Shown: positions 22,398-34,196 of the stretch, piece after piece
How positions within the stretch are numbered: the first letter of the stretch is position 1
Layout: each line of letters opens with the position of its first letter
NCBI RefSeq assembly: GCF_000003815.2
Contig: NC_049987.1
Span: forward strand, 21,400,187-21,464,186
From: Branchiostoma floridae
Taxonomy: Eukaryota; Chordata; Leptocardii; Amphioxiformes; Branchiostomatidae
Length of the DNA stretch: 64,000 bases
Reading direction: 5' to 3'
The notes under the pieces: model-generated
What the model was told of the DNA's origin: nothing
Database searches by the model: none
The model's input: the letters and a program-made list of their open reading frames with translations, nothing else
Program-made: the position numbers and the translations under genes

Positions 22398-22676
22398 AGA
22401 CTAACCCTATGCTAATCCTAACCCTGCTAACCCTAACCATGTAACCTAACCCTAACCCTGACAGTTACCCTAACCCTAACCCTCTGCTAACCCTACCCCT
22501 CTGCTAACCCAAAGCCTAACCCTAAATAACCCTAACCCTGACAGTTACCCTAACCCTCTGCTAACCCTAACCCTATTTAACCCTAACCCTAACTGACCCT
22601 AATCCTAATCCTGACGGTTACCCTAACCCTGAGTTACCCTAACCCTAACCCTCTGCTAACCCTGACCCTCTGCTAA
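22398..22676. repeat. Degenerate interstitial telomere-like array
   Basis: About 280 bp of CCCTAA-type units (TTAGGG on the other strand). They are broken up by recurring spacers CTGACAGTTA and CTCTGCTAA. The array stops exactly where the second segmental-duplication copy begins (22677). The mixed higher-order units are typical of a satellite rather than a functional telomere. Confidence 0.85.
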
Positions 22677-24499
22677 CGATATTCAAGTTCTACATCCATG
22701 AAGACCGCCATAATTATAAATTTTGTATACATGAAACACGTTGTCACATGTTTTCTCCAGTTACATGCAAAAACGCTCCTTATCTGAGGTTACCATATGG
22801 CCGGGGCGCATGGTTCTAGTTTGATCGGTGGAGACAGCGACCCCGACCGCCCAGCTTTCAGGGCACCTTCGGTGATCGGCAAATACACAAGCCCGCCCCC
22901 ATTAGCTGTCGCTCCCTCGATGAAAGATGGCTACATTGATACAAACGTACATAGAAAATAAAAATTCCTCACCTCACCGGTTCACTGACTCGTCAGTTTG
23001 GCGGACAGCGGTAGTCGGTAGCGGGCCTGGTCGGCGGAGAGCTTCGGCAATCTTGCCGACCGTACGGGACCCCACCCGTCAGCGGCCCGGCACTACCGTA
23101 TGCCCGTCGGTTGTGGGTCCATCGCGACGGACAGCCAAAACTTACGGATAATCCAATCCACAGAGTTGTAACAAATCGTCATCTGTCTACACGGACAACA
23201 CCAGTTGCATTGGGCTTCTCTTGTTTATCACCCGATATTTTGAAACTGAAACGAAACTAACACATGGGCGCAGGGCCTCGCTTCAGCACAACGTGGGTTT
23301 CACGCTTGTGACCTGGAACCGCTTGCAGCTGACGGTCGGGGCGATGTTGATGTTTTTATACTGTGTCTGGGATGACGTTCCCCCGCTTCTTCTACGCTAT
23401 TGGCCGAGTCCGCTGTCAATAATGTTGACCGCGGGGCTGTAACCAATGAGGCAAAACTCCTTGTTGTAACGATGGTAGAAGTTGCTCCTCCCCTCTAAGA
23501 TGAATGTTGCTGGGATGCAAATATGCAAAATAGAAGTTTCGCGCCAAAATTCCGCTATGTCGATCATGATGGGCCAACTGGGGATTTTACTACAACCGGT
23601 TTGACAAAGATCTCGTTGAATTGAGATTCAAAAGATAGTACATGTATGGACAAGTCCGTAGCAATACACAGATATCTTATTTGGAATGCAACATACGTTT
23701 AAATACTGCCAGCAACGTTAATCGTTTTATATCCAGAATCCTCTATCAAAAATACCCCTGTCACCAGATCGGTCCTTTCACCCTACCCATGGGCCCCAAG
23801 GAGGAGGTGGACCCTGTGAGCTCATATGGGGTAGTCCAAAGTCCGTTCCTTTTCATCTTTCATCCTGAGTGACGGACGTTCAGTTCCGGTGGACTCTGCT
23901 GTGTGCAACTAGCCGGTTCTGATCTTACACAGTATGCCACAAGTGGAGCATACGAAGGAATTTGTTGTCCATATCGTATGGATTTTGTCTCTTTTAGTAC
24001 TTTGTGCATATATTAAATGACGTACAGGATGGACGACTCTAAATATATATCGTGCGCAGGTGGCCACTCCTTGCTATAAAGAATCTAGTTGGCTAATTCC
24101 GTTAATTTGCACTACCCATTTTGACATATGCAGCATACATTTATACTTAATATATATTGCAATCGGATATACTATAATCATTATATATTGGTAGTCCTTT
24201 GATAGAAATTATGCTCGGGAACAACACCTCTTATTGACTTTGGCAGTGCCCGCACTGAAGACGGGATAGTCCAACTTGGGAGGGTACCGCCCTCCATATA
24301 GCACACGTTTGCGTTTAAAAGTACTCTAAAAATAAATGATTGATTTATCACAGAGTATTACAAATCATAATAATCATAGAAGCTATGGTAATAGCTGGTA
24401 TAATGACAATGGCATGGGATATATTGATAAATGCGAACATAATACTGTGTACGAAATTAAAAGAACACCCCTTTCATTAGAATATTCCAAATGAGAAAT

Positions 24500-24509
24500 G
24501 GGATTCCCC
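24500..24509. promoter_or_regulatory. kappaB-like site upstream of A20-like gene 2
   Basis: GGGATTCCCC matches the Rel/NF-kappaB consensus GGGRNWYYCC. It lies about 200 bases upstream of the candidate leader exon (24704-24867). Copy 1 has a different kappaB match at 6468-6478 in the roughly corresponding region. This is motif evidence only. Confidence 0.4.
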
Positions 24510-24703
24510 CCCAGCCGGCCGGCACGTCACACAAAAGTCGTAATCAGTTCTCCTTTTCGCATGTGTTGCATTTCCGTGTCCCCGTGCATGCTAGAGTTTA
24601 GTATGGTACTAAAATCTTGTTAAATCTTGAAGATGGAAGTACTGTACTCAACCTCCTTGGACTGAGGGACAAAGCAACGTTAGCCCTGTCCTGGCCGGGT
24701 GAG

Positions 24704-24867
24704 CAACACCGAAGCTCCAGCTCCCGGAAGTGGGGCGGAAAAATAATCTGGATCGGATGCTCTAATACAACATCGCGTTACATGTCCGTAACGCCCCAGT
24801 TTCAACTAACGTGGATGTGCAACACAGTGGCAATCACTGACATTCTCTGGCGGGACCTAAAGACAAG
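24704..24867 (+). other. Candidate 5' non-coding exon of A20-like gene 2
   Basis: Counterpart of 7186-7359, with the same GACAAG/GTTAG donor-like end. Conservation in an otherwise diverged upstream region is the only evidence. Confidence 0.35.
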
Positions 24868-25690
24868 GTTAGATAGTATTTTTGTGCTACCTGAGCCTGT
24901 ATATGAAGTACTACGTAACTACGCCAGTCTTTTATTTGTCGGACGTAATGTTACACCTGCAACAGTGGGGTTCCACCACCAACTGTTCCAAAGCCTACTC
25001 GCCTCCAGGCTCCAGTGTGTTTCATTTGTGCTAGCCTGTCAACAAGAACTTCCCGCACTAGTCTATTGATAGGTTAAGCCTGTCAATAAGAATTTTTTTC
25101 ACCATTTTTTTAAACAATTGACAGACAGTCCCGGCCCTGTACATTTGTTGCTGGGATTTCGGAAAAACCGTAACTTTGTTGCTGTGCAAATGAGGCTTTG
25201 GAGGACTCATGGGCATGGTATCAAACATGACATGGGGTCGACCACCTACGCCCATATTTGGCTGCCTGTTTACTCACCCAGGCCATATATAAAACAGTTC
25301 ACTGATTTTAGGTTTTTGGTATGAAGTTAACACGATCATGATCTAACACATAACGCATGATTAATGAGGAAAGCTAATAAACCCAATGCGGTCCATGATA
25401 GGGCTATTCAATCATGTGACCTTTATGATTAAGAAGGAAAGGAACATTGTAAGAATTATAGATATAGATTATACAAATTCACAATAGTAATGGCGAATTC
25501 TACTGAGAATGTGTAGACTATTGGAGATGGTTAGGAAACGGTTAGGACATGGTTGACGCAAAATTTCATATCTATGGCATGTGTCATATTATGAAATTTT
25601 GCGTCCATAAATGTTAACTTAATGTCTCCATGCATGGATTATGTAGATGTAGAAGACATCTGAATAAAATTTAAAAATGCACTGGATATT

Positions 25691-26495
25691 CTATGGAGGT
25701 ATGACATCTCAGAACTCATTTGTTTATTTCCATGAAAAATGGAGATATAGTTTTGGGAGTGTCTGTGTTTCTGGATTTTTGTAGTCAGCATAAGTCAATA
25801 ACCTCTGGGTGGATTACGATATTTGATATGTGGGTAGATGTTGGGAAAACGAATGTCAAAATGAATTTTGGCCTCCTCGTATTCGACCTTGTTACTGCAT
25901 CATAACTTCTGTTTTTTTTGTCTTTTGACCTGGACGTGCTATGGTCTTGATTATTTGGTTGCAGATAGCTTGTGGTGTAAGGAAGAAGTGGTGTATGTTT
26001 GGGCCCCCTAACAGCTTGCTATGGAACTGCAGGGGCATTTCTGTCAATCTTCCAAGGGGAATAACAAACTTAAGGATTGATGGATTTCCATGATATCTAC
26101 TATGCAAGTAGTTTGGACAGAGATGTAAACGATGAATTGTGAATTAACAAATTGATACTTGATTTGAATATTTCATGAGGAAAAATCTATAATTGTAGTG
26201 TTTTTCATTATAGGACTCAAATACATGTAACATAGTTTGTGGCTGGTGTAACATAAACAGATAACAATTATGCAAATATGTGCTTAATTTGCATACATAA
26301 AAGTGCAATAATTCCTCTAAATGTTAAATGATTGTCAGACTATCAACACAGTGTGATGGGTGTATTACAGTTATTCAAAGGTGAACATAACCAACCATAG
26401 AATCTAGATTATGTATACAACTATACATAGAAGACATTTGCATAATCAGGATACTAGTATTTCATGGAGATATGTGGTCTCCGAACTCTTGTTGT
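25691..26495. repeat. Two fragments of the GGAGGTATGAGGTCTCCGAA dispersed repeat
   Basis: About 25691-25720 and 26461-26495 carry diverged copies of the terminal motif also seen near 2890 and 9321. The DNA between them is AT-rich with TTATGCAAAT words. Confidence 0.5.
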
Positions 26496-27004
26496 AAATT
26501 CATTGGGTTGAGGAGGTGGAAGACATACACACATTGATGAACTGTCCGAGGGTGGATGCCGTCGTTCATTCGGTCAACCGGCCTTTAATATGACATTGTA
26601 TATGTACAACAAAGGAAAGCAGGTCATTTATATCATTATCACTTAGACATTGTCATATATCTAGCCGTGACGACTCAGTTTCGGAGGGCGCATTACATTA
26701 TATAGTAGCCCACAGACGAGATCCAGTTTTAGTTCGTTCAACCTGTTTTCTTGCTGGCCAGGCCGAATTCTTGCTCTTCCTGCTTTCTGAACCCTTTAAC
26801 CTATAATTAGCCTGACTAAAATCATGCCCCTAGCGGCTGGCCCTACAATTACCACTGCCCGACAGTTTGGTAGCTCTTGTTCCTAGGAGTATAAGATCCT
26901 CTACTCACTAATGATTGACAAGATATAACCCTAAGAACACCTATACTCCGGATGCGGGTCCATATGGGACCTGGGCTATGGGGAAAATGGAGCCTACTAT
27001 TGGT

Positions 27005-27480
27005 NNNNNNNNNNNNNNNNNNNNNNNNNNNNNNNNNNNNNNNNNNNNNNNNNNNNNNNNNNNNNNNNNNNNNNNNNNNNNNNNNNNNNNNNNNNNNNNN
27101 NNNNNNNNNNNNNNNNNNNNNNNNNNNNNNNNNNNNNNNNNNNNNNNNNNNNNNNNNNNNNNNNNNNNNNNNNNNNNNNNNNNNNNNNNNNNNNNNNNNN
27201 NNNNNNNNNNNNNNNNNNNNNNNNNNNNNNNNNNNNNNNNNNNNNNNNNNNNNNNNNNNNNNNNNNNNNNNNNNNNNNNNNNNNNNNNNNNNNNNNNNNN
27301 NNNNNNNNNNNNNNNNNNNNNNNNNNNNNNNNNNNNNNNNNNNNNNNNNNNNNNNNNNNNNNNNNNNNNNNNNNNNNNNNNNNNNNNNNNNNNNNNNNNN
27401 NNNNNNNNNNNNNNNNNNNNNNNNNNNNNNNNNNNNNNNNNNNNNNNNNNNNNNNNNNNNNNNNNNNNNNNNNNNNNNNN
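27005..27480. other. Assembly gap (476 N)
   Basis: Run of N of estimated size. Long open frames across it are artefacts of the N. Confidence 0.95.
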
Positions 27481-27923
27481 TCAGAGAATAAAGTCATTGA
27501 CTGTTGTCCTAACAGTAGTAACACTTTTGATGTGCTAAACTAATTTTGAGAGTACTAGCTACAGTGGAGGACATAAGCCCTAAGTATATGTTTTGTTAAA
27601 TCAAGGTTTACAAAATTCTTTGGTCAACAAGTAACTTTTTCTTCATGTTGCAATATATCTCCAAGCAGATGTTTGGCTGCCCAGATTTTTGCTCATTTGT
27701 ATTTGAATTGATTAATGGACGAATGTCAAAGATGATGCAAACATTGGAAAATTAGTGTGACAGTCTGTGATGTAATTACTTAAAATTGAAGTTTGAGTTG
27801 GTTACTAATTACTTTGTTCTCTTTCCATTTTACAGCTAAATTTGGACAATTTGACAGAACAGTCTCCAGATAAAACAGCTTCCAATACCAAAGGTCAGAT
27901 TTGTAACATTTACTTGGTTAGAG

Positions 27924-27935
27924 ATGAAATTATAA
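27924..27935 (+). other. Three-codon upstream ORF before A20-like gene 2
   Basis: ATG AAA TTA TAA ends four bases before the main ATG at 27940, within the exon that opens at 27836 after TTTTACAG. A terminating uORF this close could affect initiation by leaky scanning or re-initiation. Confidence 0.4.
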
Positions 27936-27939
27936 CAAA

Positions 27940-30900
27940 ATGGTGCGAGCAACATCTTTGGCATCCTTTAACCTGCAAAAGTCAGACAGAATTCAGTCTC
28001 TTGTAAAAGATGACGTCGACAGAGAGTCAATTTACTTCGGAGGAATACACCGCTATACCCTGAGGCTCCCTGCAAATGTGGCATGTGCAGACATCTGGCA
28101 TGTGATGGCAGACCTGTTGGATGGGACAACACAACAACATCTGGAGAGGAGAGGAGTTCTCAACTGGCACCCTGCTTTAGGAAGACTGGTGGTGATGAAT
28201 ATGTCAGGTAAGTGTGGAGGAATCTGATTAGGTGACATAGTTTAGATATCACCCTAGCACACAAGTTGTAGCCCATCAGACCATCCCCATTCAGAAACAA
28301 TCTTGCAGACATAGGTTGTAACAGTTGAAACATCACCTCCAATGACAGGCATATGTGGTCTTGCATATAGGAAACTTTTCGCACACATAAAATCCATTTA
28401 GACATTAACCTTGTATTTAATGTGTATTTAATTTTTGTACATTGTATGTTACATTTCACTTCAAGTAATGAGTAAACCTATTGGGTACTATACTTCAGAA
28501 CAATGTAGTACATGTACTAGGAAGTGAGATTGTTCATGTATTCTTATATTAAACATTTCTCATGTTTCTTTCCTTGCTCCTAAGGGATTAGGAATGCCAC
28601 ACTACCTCAACCTGTGGTATGGAAATGTTCTAATAAAACATACTGTACATACCAAAAAATATTCTTGAAATAGCTAGCAGTATACATGTAGCTTGCAAAC
28701 TGCCAACTGTAGGAATATTCTTACTAAATAGAGCTTAAGGTATTTCACCTTGCTGAATTGGCATTTTGATATCCCATTGTTTTCTTATTAGGCCACAGCA
28801 AGTAAATTTTATGGATGACATCCTCTGCAGACTGCAAAAATCGTGCGATAGGTCGGAAAAAAACGATGGGTGAAAAAAACAACAACAAGATAGCTACATT
28901 TTCAAAAATAGGCACCATAAAGTTGTGATGGCTGTTGTAAAAAGAATTAAAGAGACAAAACAAGGTATCAGAGCCAACAAGGCATTCATTCCTGTATTTA
29001 AGATATATACTGGTGTGGTAAAAGTGACACTAGTGTGGTAGAATGGCATCATCAACAAAGTTAATTGGCAACCACACTCATAGCTTCCATATTGGTGTCA
29101 CCTTTACAACTATCCAATAAATTTAATTTCTAAAACTACAGTCGTGGGTATCTCGCAAGTGTCACTTCTACAAGTACAATTTTTAGGATACAACACAATA
29201 TATTTGCTCATTTTGGTACTTTATCGTCATGTTGACCATCCCTGCAGAAGAAAAAAATTCTTGTTTTTTTTCTGAAATCAGGCAAAAAATTAATGCACGC
29301 GCTGATGTCATCCATAAAATTTACTTGCTGTGGCCTTAATGAATTAAGAAAGAATGGAGCCCTAATGAATATTGATACACATGCAGATGGGCATGAAAGA
29401 ATTCTAAATATAGGGGCCATATGGATGATGTCATCAGGTTTTCTTGCCCCTAATATTATTTTTTTCTATGAGAAAATACAGCACTTTGGTACATACTACT
29501 TCAATGGAGCTATGTTTTTCATGTACATAATGATGAAAGCTACAAACTCACATTTGTGCAAATTGATATCTTGTAATGATCTGTAGTACATTATGATTAG
29601 AAAAAATTTGTTCTCATCTTTAAAAAAAATCATTTTCTACTTACTACAGATCATTACAACTTACAAGATATCAATTTGTGCAAATGTGAGTTTGTAGCTT
29701 TCATCATTATGCACATGAAAAACATAGGTACATAGCACTGCAATGAAGCTAAGTGCTGTATGTTCTCATAGAAAAAAATAATATTAGGGGCAATAAAATC
29801 TGATGGTGTCATCCATATAAAAATAGAATTATTTCATGCCCATCTATCAATATTCGTTACAGCTCCATTCTTTCTTAATTCATAAATGAGAAAACAATGG
29901 AAAGTCAAAATGCAAATTTAGCAATGTGAAATATCTTAATTTTCAAGGTCGTTTTGGTGAAAAGTTCTGTCAACATGTAGCACAAACTATTGATTTAGTT
30001 AAAGTTAAGTTCAATTTATTTTTCAAGCTGTGTTCCTGTCACAAACCTGTTTCATTGTCCAGTTAAATACTATCAGTTTTTTGTACATTTCTATGTGTAC
30101 ATCTCTATGTTTAGTGGTCAACTTTGTTCAATGTTCAGTTTTGTAGTTCTACATGTAGATTGCCAACTTTTGGAGCTTTTTTGACATTGTATGTCATAAA
30201 TAAGCCCCATCTTGTTGATCTTTAATCATCTTGAGACCTACACTACAAGTTTACAAAGTAGTTACTGTTAAGCAGTTTGGTCTCAGTCAGGTGTCTGTAA
30301 GAGTATCTATTGACATACATTAAAGTCACACTCTGTAAAATGTATTGTTTCCTCCTCATCACTTTTCCTCAGGAAATGGGAACTGTCTGCTACATGCCAT
30401 CTCTACCTATATGTGGGGGGTCCAGGACAGTAGCCAGACACTGCAAAATCTACTTTGCCGGGCCCTGACTGAGCCGACAACAAGCAGAACTCTGAGGAAG
30501 CGTTTCATGATGGGAATGGAAAATGCAAGATGCCAGTCATCACAAGAGGTCAGTTAAGCCAACTGTTCCTATTCTATATGATTTCTAGACCAAATCTCCC
30601 TTGACATCTATGTGCAATCTATGTATATATAGATTTATATATATATATATATATAAATATATAGATAGATAGATAGATAGATATACATAATTTTTATATA
30701 TAGATAGATAGATACATAAAGAAATATTGATAGATAGATATCAGACACAATGTACATAGAAAGCTGGCATGCCATGACAGATCATGTTTGCACGTTTACT
30801 CAGTAATAATATTTGCCTGCATGAGACCTAACAAGTAATACCAAATAATTTAAAAGCTTGCTCTTATCTATTTAATGTCCTAATCACTACAGTTTTTTCC

Positions 30901-33900
30901 ATTTTTTCCCTAGGACCCGCAAAGAAAATGGGATGCTGTTGTTTCCATGGCCTCCTCTGCACCCAGCCAACAAGTAGAGAATGATCTCTTGCTCAGAGCC
31001 TTTGAGATCTACATCTTCACCATGGCCCAGATCCTCCGGCGACCCATTGTTGTTCTAGCTGAGAACGTGCCCCTCAGTGATGGAGGTCCCTCATTGAGCG
31101 GCATCTACCTGCCACTACAATGGCCAGCAGAAGAGTGTGTGAAGAACCCCATCATGCTTGCCTATCACAGTGGCCAGTTCTTCCCACTGCTCTCTACCCT
31201 AGCTCCACAGCAGGCCACATCTCCTGTCCCCATTGATGCAGTTCCACTGATAAGGCAGAATGGAGAAAGTCTTCCAGTGCATCTACTGCTACCGGAGGAA
31301 GCTGGCCATGTCCAGGAGTACCTAAACCAGCGCATTGATACCGTCCAGGTCCAAGATCACCATGACAATCGCCTAGTAGGAGCAAGGCTGGGCATCCTAA
31401 CACCTCCTGATGAGTTGAACCTCTTTTTGGACATCTTCCAGCAGACTGGGGGAAGGTCAAATCCCGCAGAAGCCAGAGAATCATCCCCTGGGCCTGCTGC
31501 TTTCGAGAACAGGAATGGAGGGGCTGACCAGAGCATATCTGTCTCCTGCACCCAAGGAGCAGATGGTCTGACATCTCGTGGCGCAGACCTCGATCAGCAG
31601 ATGCTCAGAATGTCCATTCAGAAGGAAGTTGTGAGCCATGGTAACAGTCACTCTCATGTCTCACAGGTTCCATTGGCGGAACGGGCAATGACATCCACAG
31701 CAAACCCATGTACCACTGATGGCAATCAACACAGCCCTGGCATTGTGCAAGTTCACAACATGCCTCCTGCAAGTCAGCAAAGCATCCACACCAGTCACAG
31801 CACCAACCAAGATGAAGGTAACAACCACAAGACAACCTCAAGCAAGCTGGGAGAATGGCAACAAAACAACGTCTTACCAAGGGATGTGTCAGCCACAGCA
31901 GAAGGCAACCCAGATGGAAATCATGCCTCAAGAGCCAATAGTAGGTCCTCAAGAATGGCCTGTGACAACACAGTACAGTGGGATGCAACTGGAGCCAAAC
32001 CAAAACAGTATTCATCCAGATCTAGGGATGGATCAAAGAAGTTTGGAAATCCTCCTGCTCGTGACAAGTCCATCTGCAAAATGGAAGGGTGTGGTGGAAT
32101 CGCAGAGCCCCGTCTTGGTGGCATCTGCAGGGACTGCAACACCAAGAAGACCCAGAAAGAAAGGGAAAAGAGAAACAAAAAGAGACTTTCCATTGAAAAT
32201 CCCTCAGCAGAAGGGCCCGCATCCCAGTACAGAGAGGCCAGAAAAACCTCAAGATCAGCTGGTCAAGAAAGAGAACAGCAGACACAGTCAGGCCAGAGGT
32301 CGGTTTCATCAGCTCCAACAAGCAAGAACTCATCATTAGCTAAAGCGATCAAAGAACGAAAGTCAATGCAGCCAGTGAACACACCAACTTCAACAGCAAA
32401 CACAAGTTGCAGATCATCAGCAACTGACGATGGCACATTGATGAGGCCAGAAGTGCTTGGGCTGCAGACTACACCTAAGCCAGAAGTGCCTCAGTCCAAT
32501 GATGCTGGAAGTCGCCCTGAGACTACATTCCTACCTAACAGTGGACCTCCCAGTTCTATCATCTATGCAAGTTCAAGTGGCCAATCATCAGCGACAAGCA
32601 CCCATGGCACTGACCCAAGTGTCAATCAAATGATACTGAATGGAAGAAATCACCATGCTGTAAATCAGTCGACCAATGATAAATCTACGTCCAGCACGCA
32701 GCACAATGCAGATGGACCCCTTGGACCTCCTTCGCACTATTCTAGGACCACTGCACAACATTCTGCTGACGGTGCTGTCCCAGAGAATCGTAACTCCATC
32801 CCAGCAGATAAAAAGTGTTCAGCTCCAAACTGTGACAGACAGGTGAACAAGGACATGAATGGCTCTCTCTGTGGAGTGTGCCACCAGGTCCTTGGGCAAT
32901 TCAACCAGATGTCTCTTCCCAATAGTGGCACACTCATCTTGGGACCAGGAAACACTATTTCTGCAACTACAAGACCAATATCAATTGGTAAATTTTATAT
33001 TTCATAACAAACTTGAAAATGTTGTTTCTTCTTTCCTTTTCACATAATACTCTGTGATGTAAATGTTTGTATCTTAACCTTTTGATGTCCCAGAATGAAT
33101 GAAGATTCAACATATTTCAGGTGCAGCTGCAACAATGACTACAAACCAGCACCCTGCCATGGCTTCAGTTGTCAACCCACCCATGAGGAACCAACAAGCT
33201 GGTATGTCTGTGGATGATATTTGTGCTCATTGGCATATGCAGCAGCTATGATATTTGTGTATATGAAATTCAGTTAATTGCAAATTCTTATTTATCCATG
33301 AATTTCATTAATACATGTAATTAACATTTATCTTTGGGAAGTATACTACTTACCAGACTTTCTAATTCAGATACATATTTAGACCTACTCAAAGTCTGAC
33401 TTAGTCCTAAAAAAATAGTCTTATTTTAACAGTGCACACAGCATCTGAACTGCCATCCGCACATCAATATCCACGATCCTTGCTGCAGCAACGGGGCACA
33501 GGCCACCACCAGACTGTACCATCACCAGGCCAGTCCACAGAGCAGTTAGCTACCCAGCCTTTAGTCACTGGGGGTTGCAGATATACAGATGAGATGAGTG
33601 CTTTGGCTTCCAACAGCTTTGATGCATCTCGTAACATCTCACTGCATACAGATCCTGAGCCCTGTAGTCAGCCTGCATCAATGCCCCAATCCATTTCTTG
33701 TACTAATTATAATTACTATAACTTTGAACGTGGATCTGTTCAAACTTTCATCAATAATCCATCACCCGCAAGAACACGAGCACGAGGGTCACCCTCCCCG
33801 CAAAATGGCCAAACTCCACTTTTGAGGAATAGCCCCTCTCCACCTTTACCTGCAAGACAGGGTCCCTCCACACATACAATGTATGGCCAATCCCCAAGGA

Positions 33901-34196
33901 ATGGTCCTCCCCCAACCCCAAGCTATGGGTTTCCTCAGGGCCAAGGGTACCGGCAAGCCCCTAGAACCCAGTGGAACAATCTTTCTGCATGCTCAAATGA
34001 AACAAAACCATTTACTCAACATCCCATGCAAGACCCGGCCCTGCATTCAAATTCTATTGGCCCACGAAATACCCCTTCTCCTTCCGTGCCTATTTTCAGA
34101 TGTAACATGCGCGACTGCAACCAAAAAGGTGACCCCGCATATAGTGGGTTGTGCCCACAATGCTTTGACTTTATCCAAAGGAATAGGAAATGCTAA
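27940..34196 (+). CDS. TNFAIP3-like: A20/TNFAIP3-like protein, copy 2 (OTU-like domain with altered triad, three A20 zinc fingers)
   Basis: Five coding exons are read: 27940-28207, 30373-30548, 30914-32987, 33121-33201 and 33433-34196. All are GT-AG and the total of 3363 nt is in frame (1120 residues). The N-terminal part is closer to vertebrate A20 than copy 1, with HRYTL, Asp61 at the place of human Asp70, and LNW. The Cys box is GNGNCLLHA (Cys94; GDGNC in human and copy 1) followed by YMWGVQD. The later part has LRRPIVVLAE, GGIYLPLQWPAEEC and PIMLAYHSGQFFPLL. The catalytic His position is Gln236 (codon CAG, 31175-31177). A20-type fingers lie at about 536-556, 783-804 and 1090-1110, separated by long Ser/Gln/Asn-rich linkers. 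By family it should bind ubiquitin and NF-kappaB pathway partners. The His-to-Gln change predicts little or no OTU protease activity. The start shares the AACAAAATGGT context with copy 1. Intron 1 holds a foldback transposon. Confidence 0.88.
28735..29942. mobile_element. Composite foldback transposon in intron 1 of A20-like gene 2, about 1.2 kb
   Basis: The outer ends are inverted: AAGGTATTTCACCTTGCTGAATT at the left, and the complement of AGCAATGTGAAATATCTT at the right. Inside, 29335-29590 and about 29640-29885 form a large palindrome (arms about 250 bp, centre near 29615). The left-end sequence GGCCACAGCAAGTAAATTTT (28791) recurs inverted at 29309-29333. The structure fits two inverted copies of one element, or one element with duplicated ends. 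No transposase was seen. Confidence 0.75.
30636..30714. repeat. (TA)n and (GATA)n microsatellites
   Basis: TA run at 30636-30655, GATA units at 30661-30684 and again near 30700-30714, in intron 2 of A20-like gene 2. Confidence 0.9.

Larger units (their letters stand above)
22677..24872. repeat. Segmental duplication, copy 2 (upstream of A20-like gene 2)
   Basis: Direct counterpart of 3769-7364. It shares GGCCGGGGCGCATGG..TTTGATCGGTGGAGACAGCG, the GC-rich block at 22975-23215, ACATGGGCGCA..CTTCAGCACAACGTGGG, TTTCGCGCCAAAATTCC and the terminal GGCGGGACCT..AGACAAGG. It lacks the 1.08-kb transposon and the extra tandem block of copy 1. Its left edge abuts the telomere-like array. Confidence 0.75.
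24873..27835. other. Upstream/intronic DNA of A20-like gene 2
   Basis: No coding region is supported. It holds dispersed-repeat fragments at 25691-25720 and 26461-26495 (ATGGAGGTATGACATCTC and ATGGAGATATGTGGTCTCC forms of the shared motif), TTATGCAAAT words near 26270, and a 476-N gap. Confidence 0.5.

Noticed and set aside
22398-22676. CRISPR-like array or true chromosome end
   Set aside because: Units are degenerate telomeric hexamers with irregular spacers, and unique genes follow on one side. It is a eukaryotic genome, so CRISPR is not expected.
26915-27538. Long open frames across N runs (also 38820-39626)
   Set aside because: Most codons are N. The frame is open only because the gap has no stop codons.
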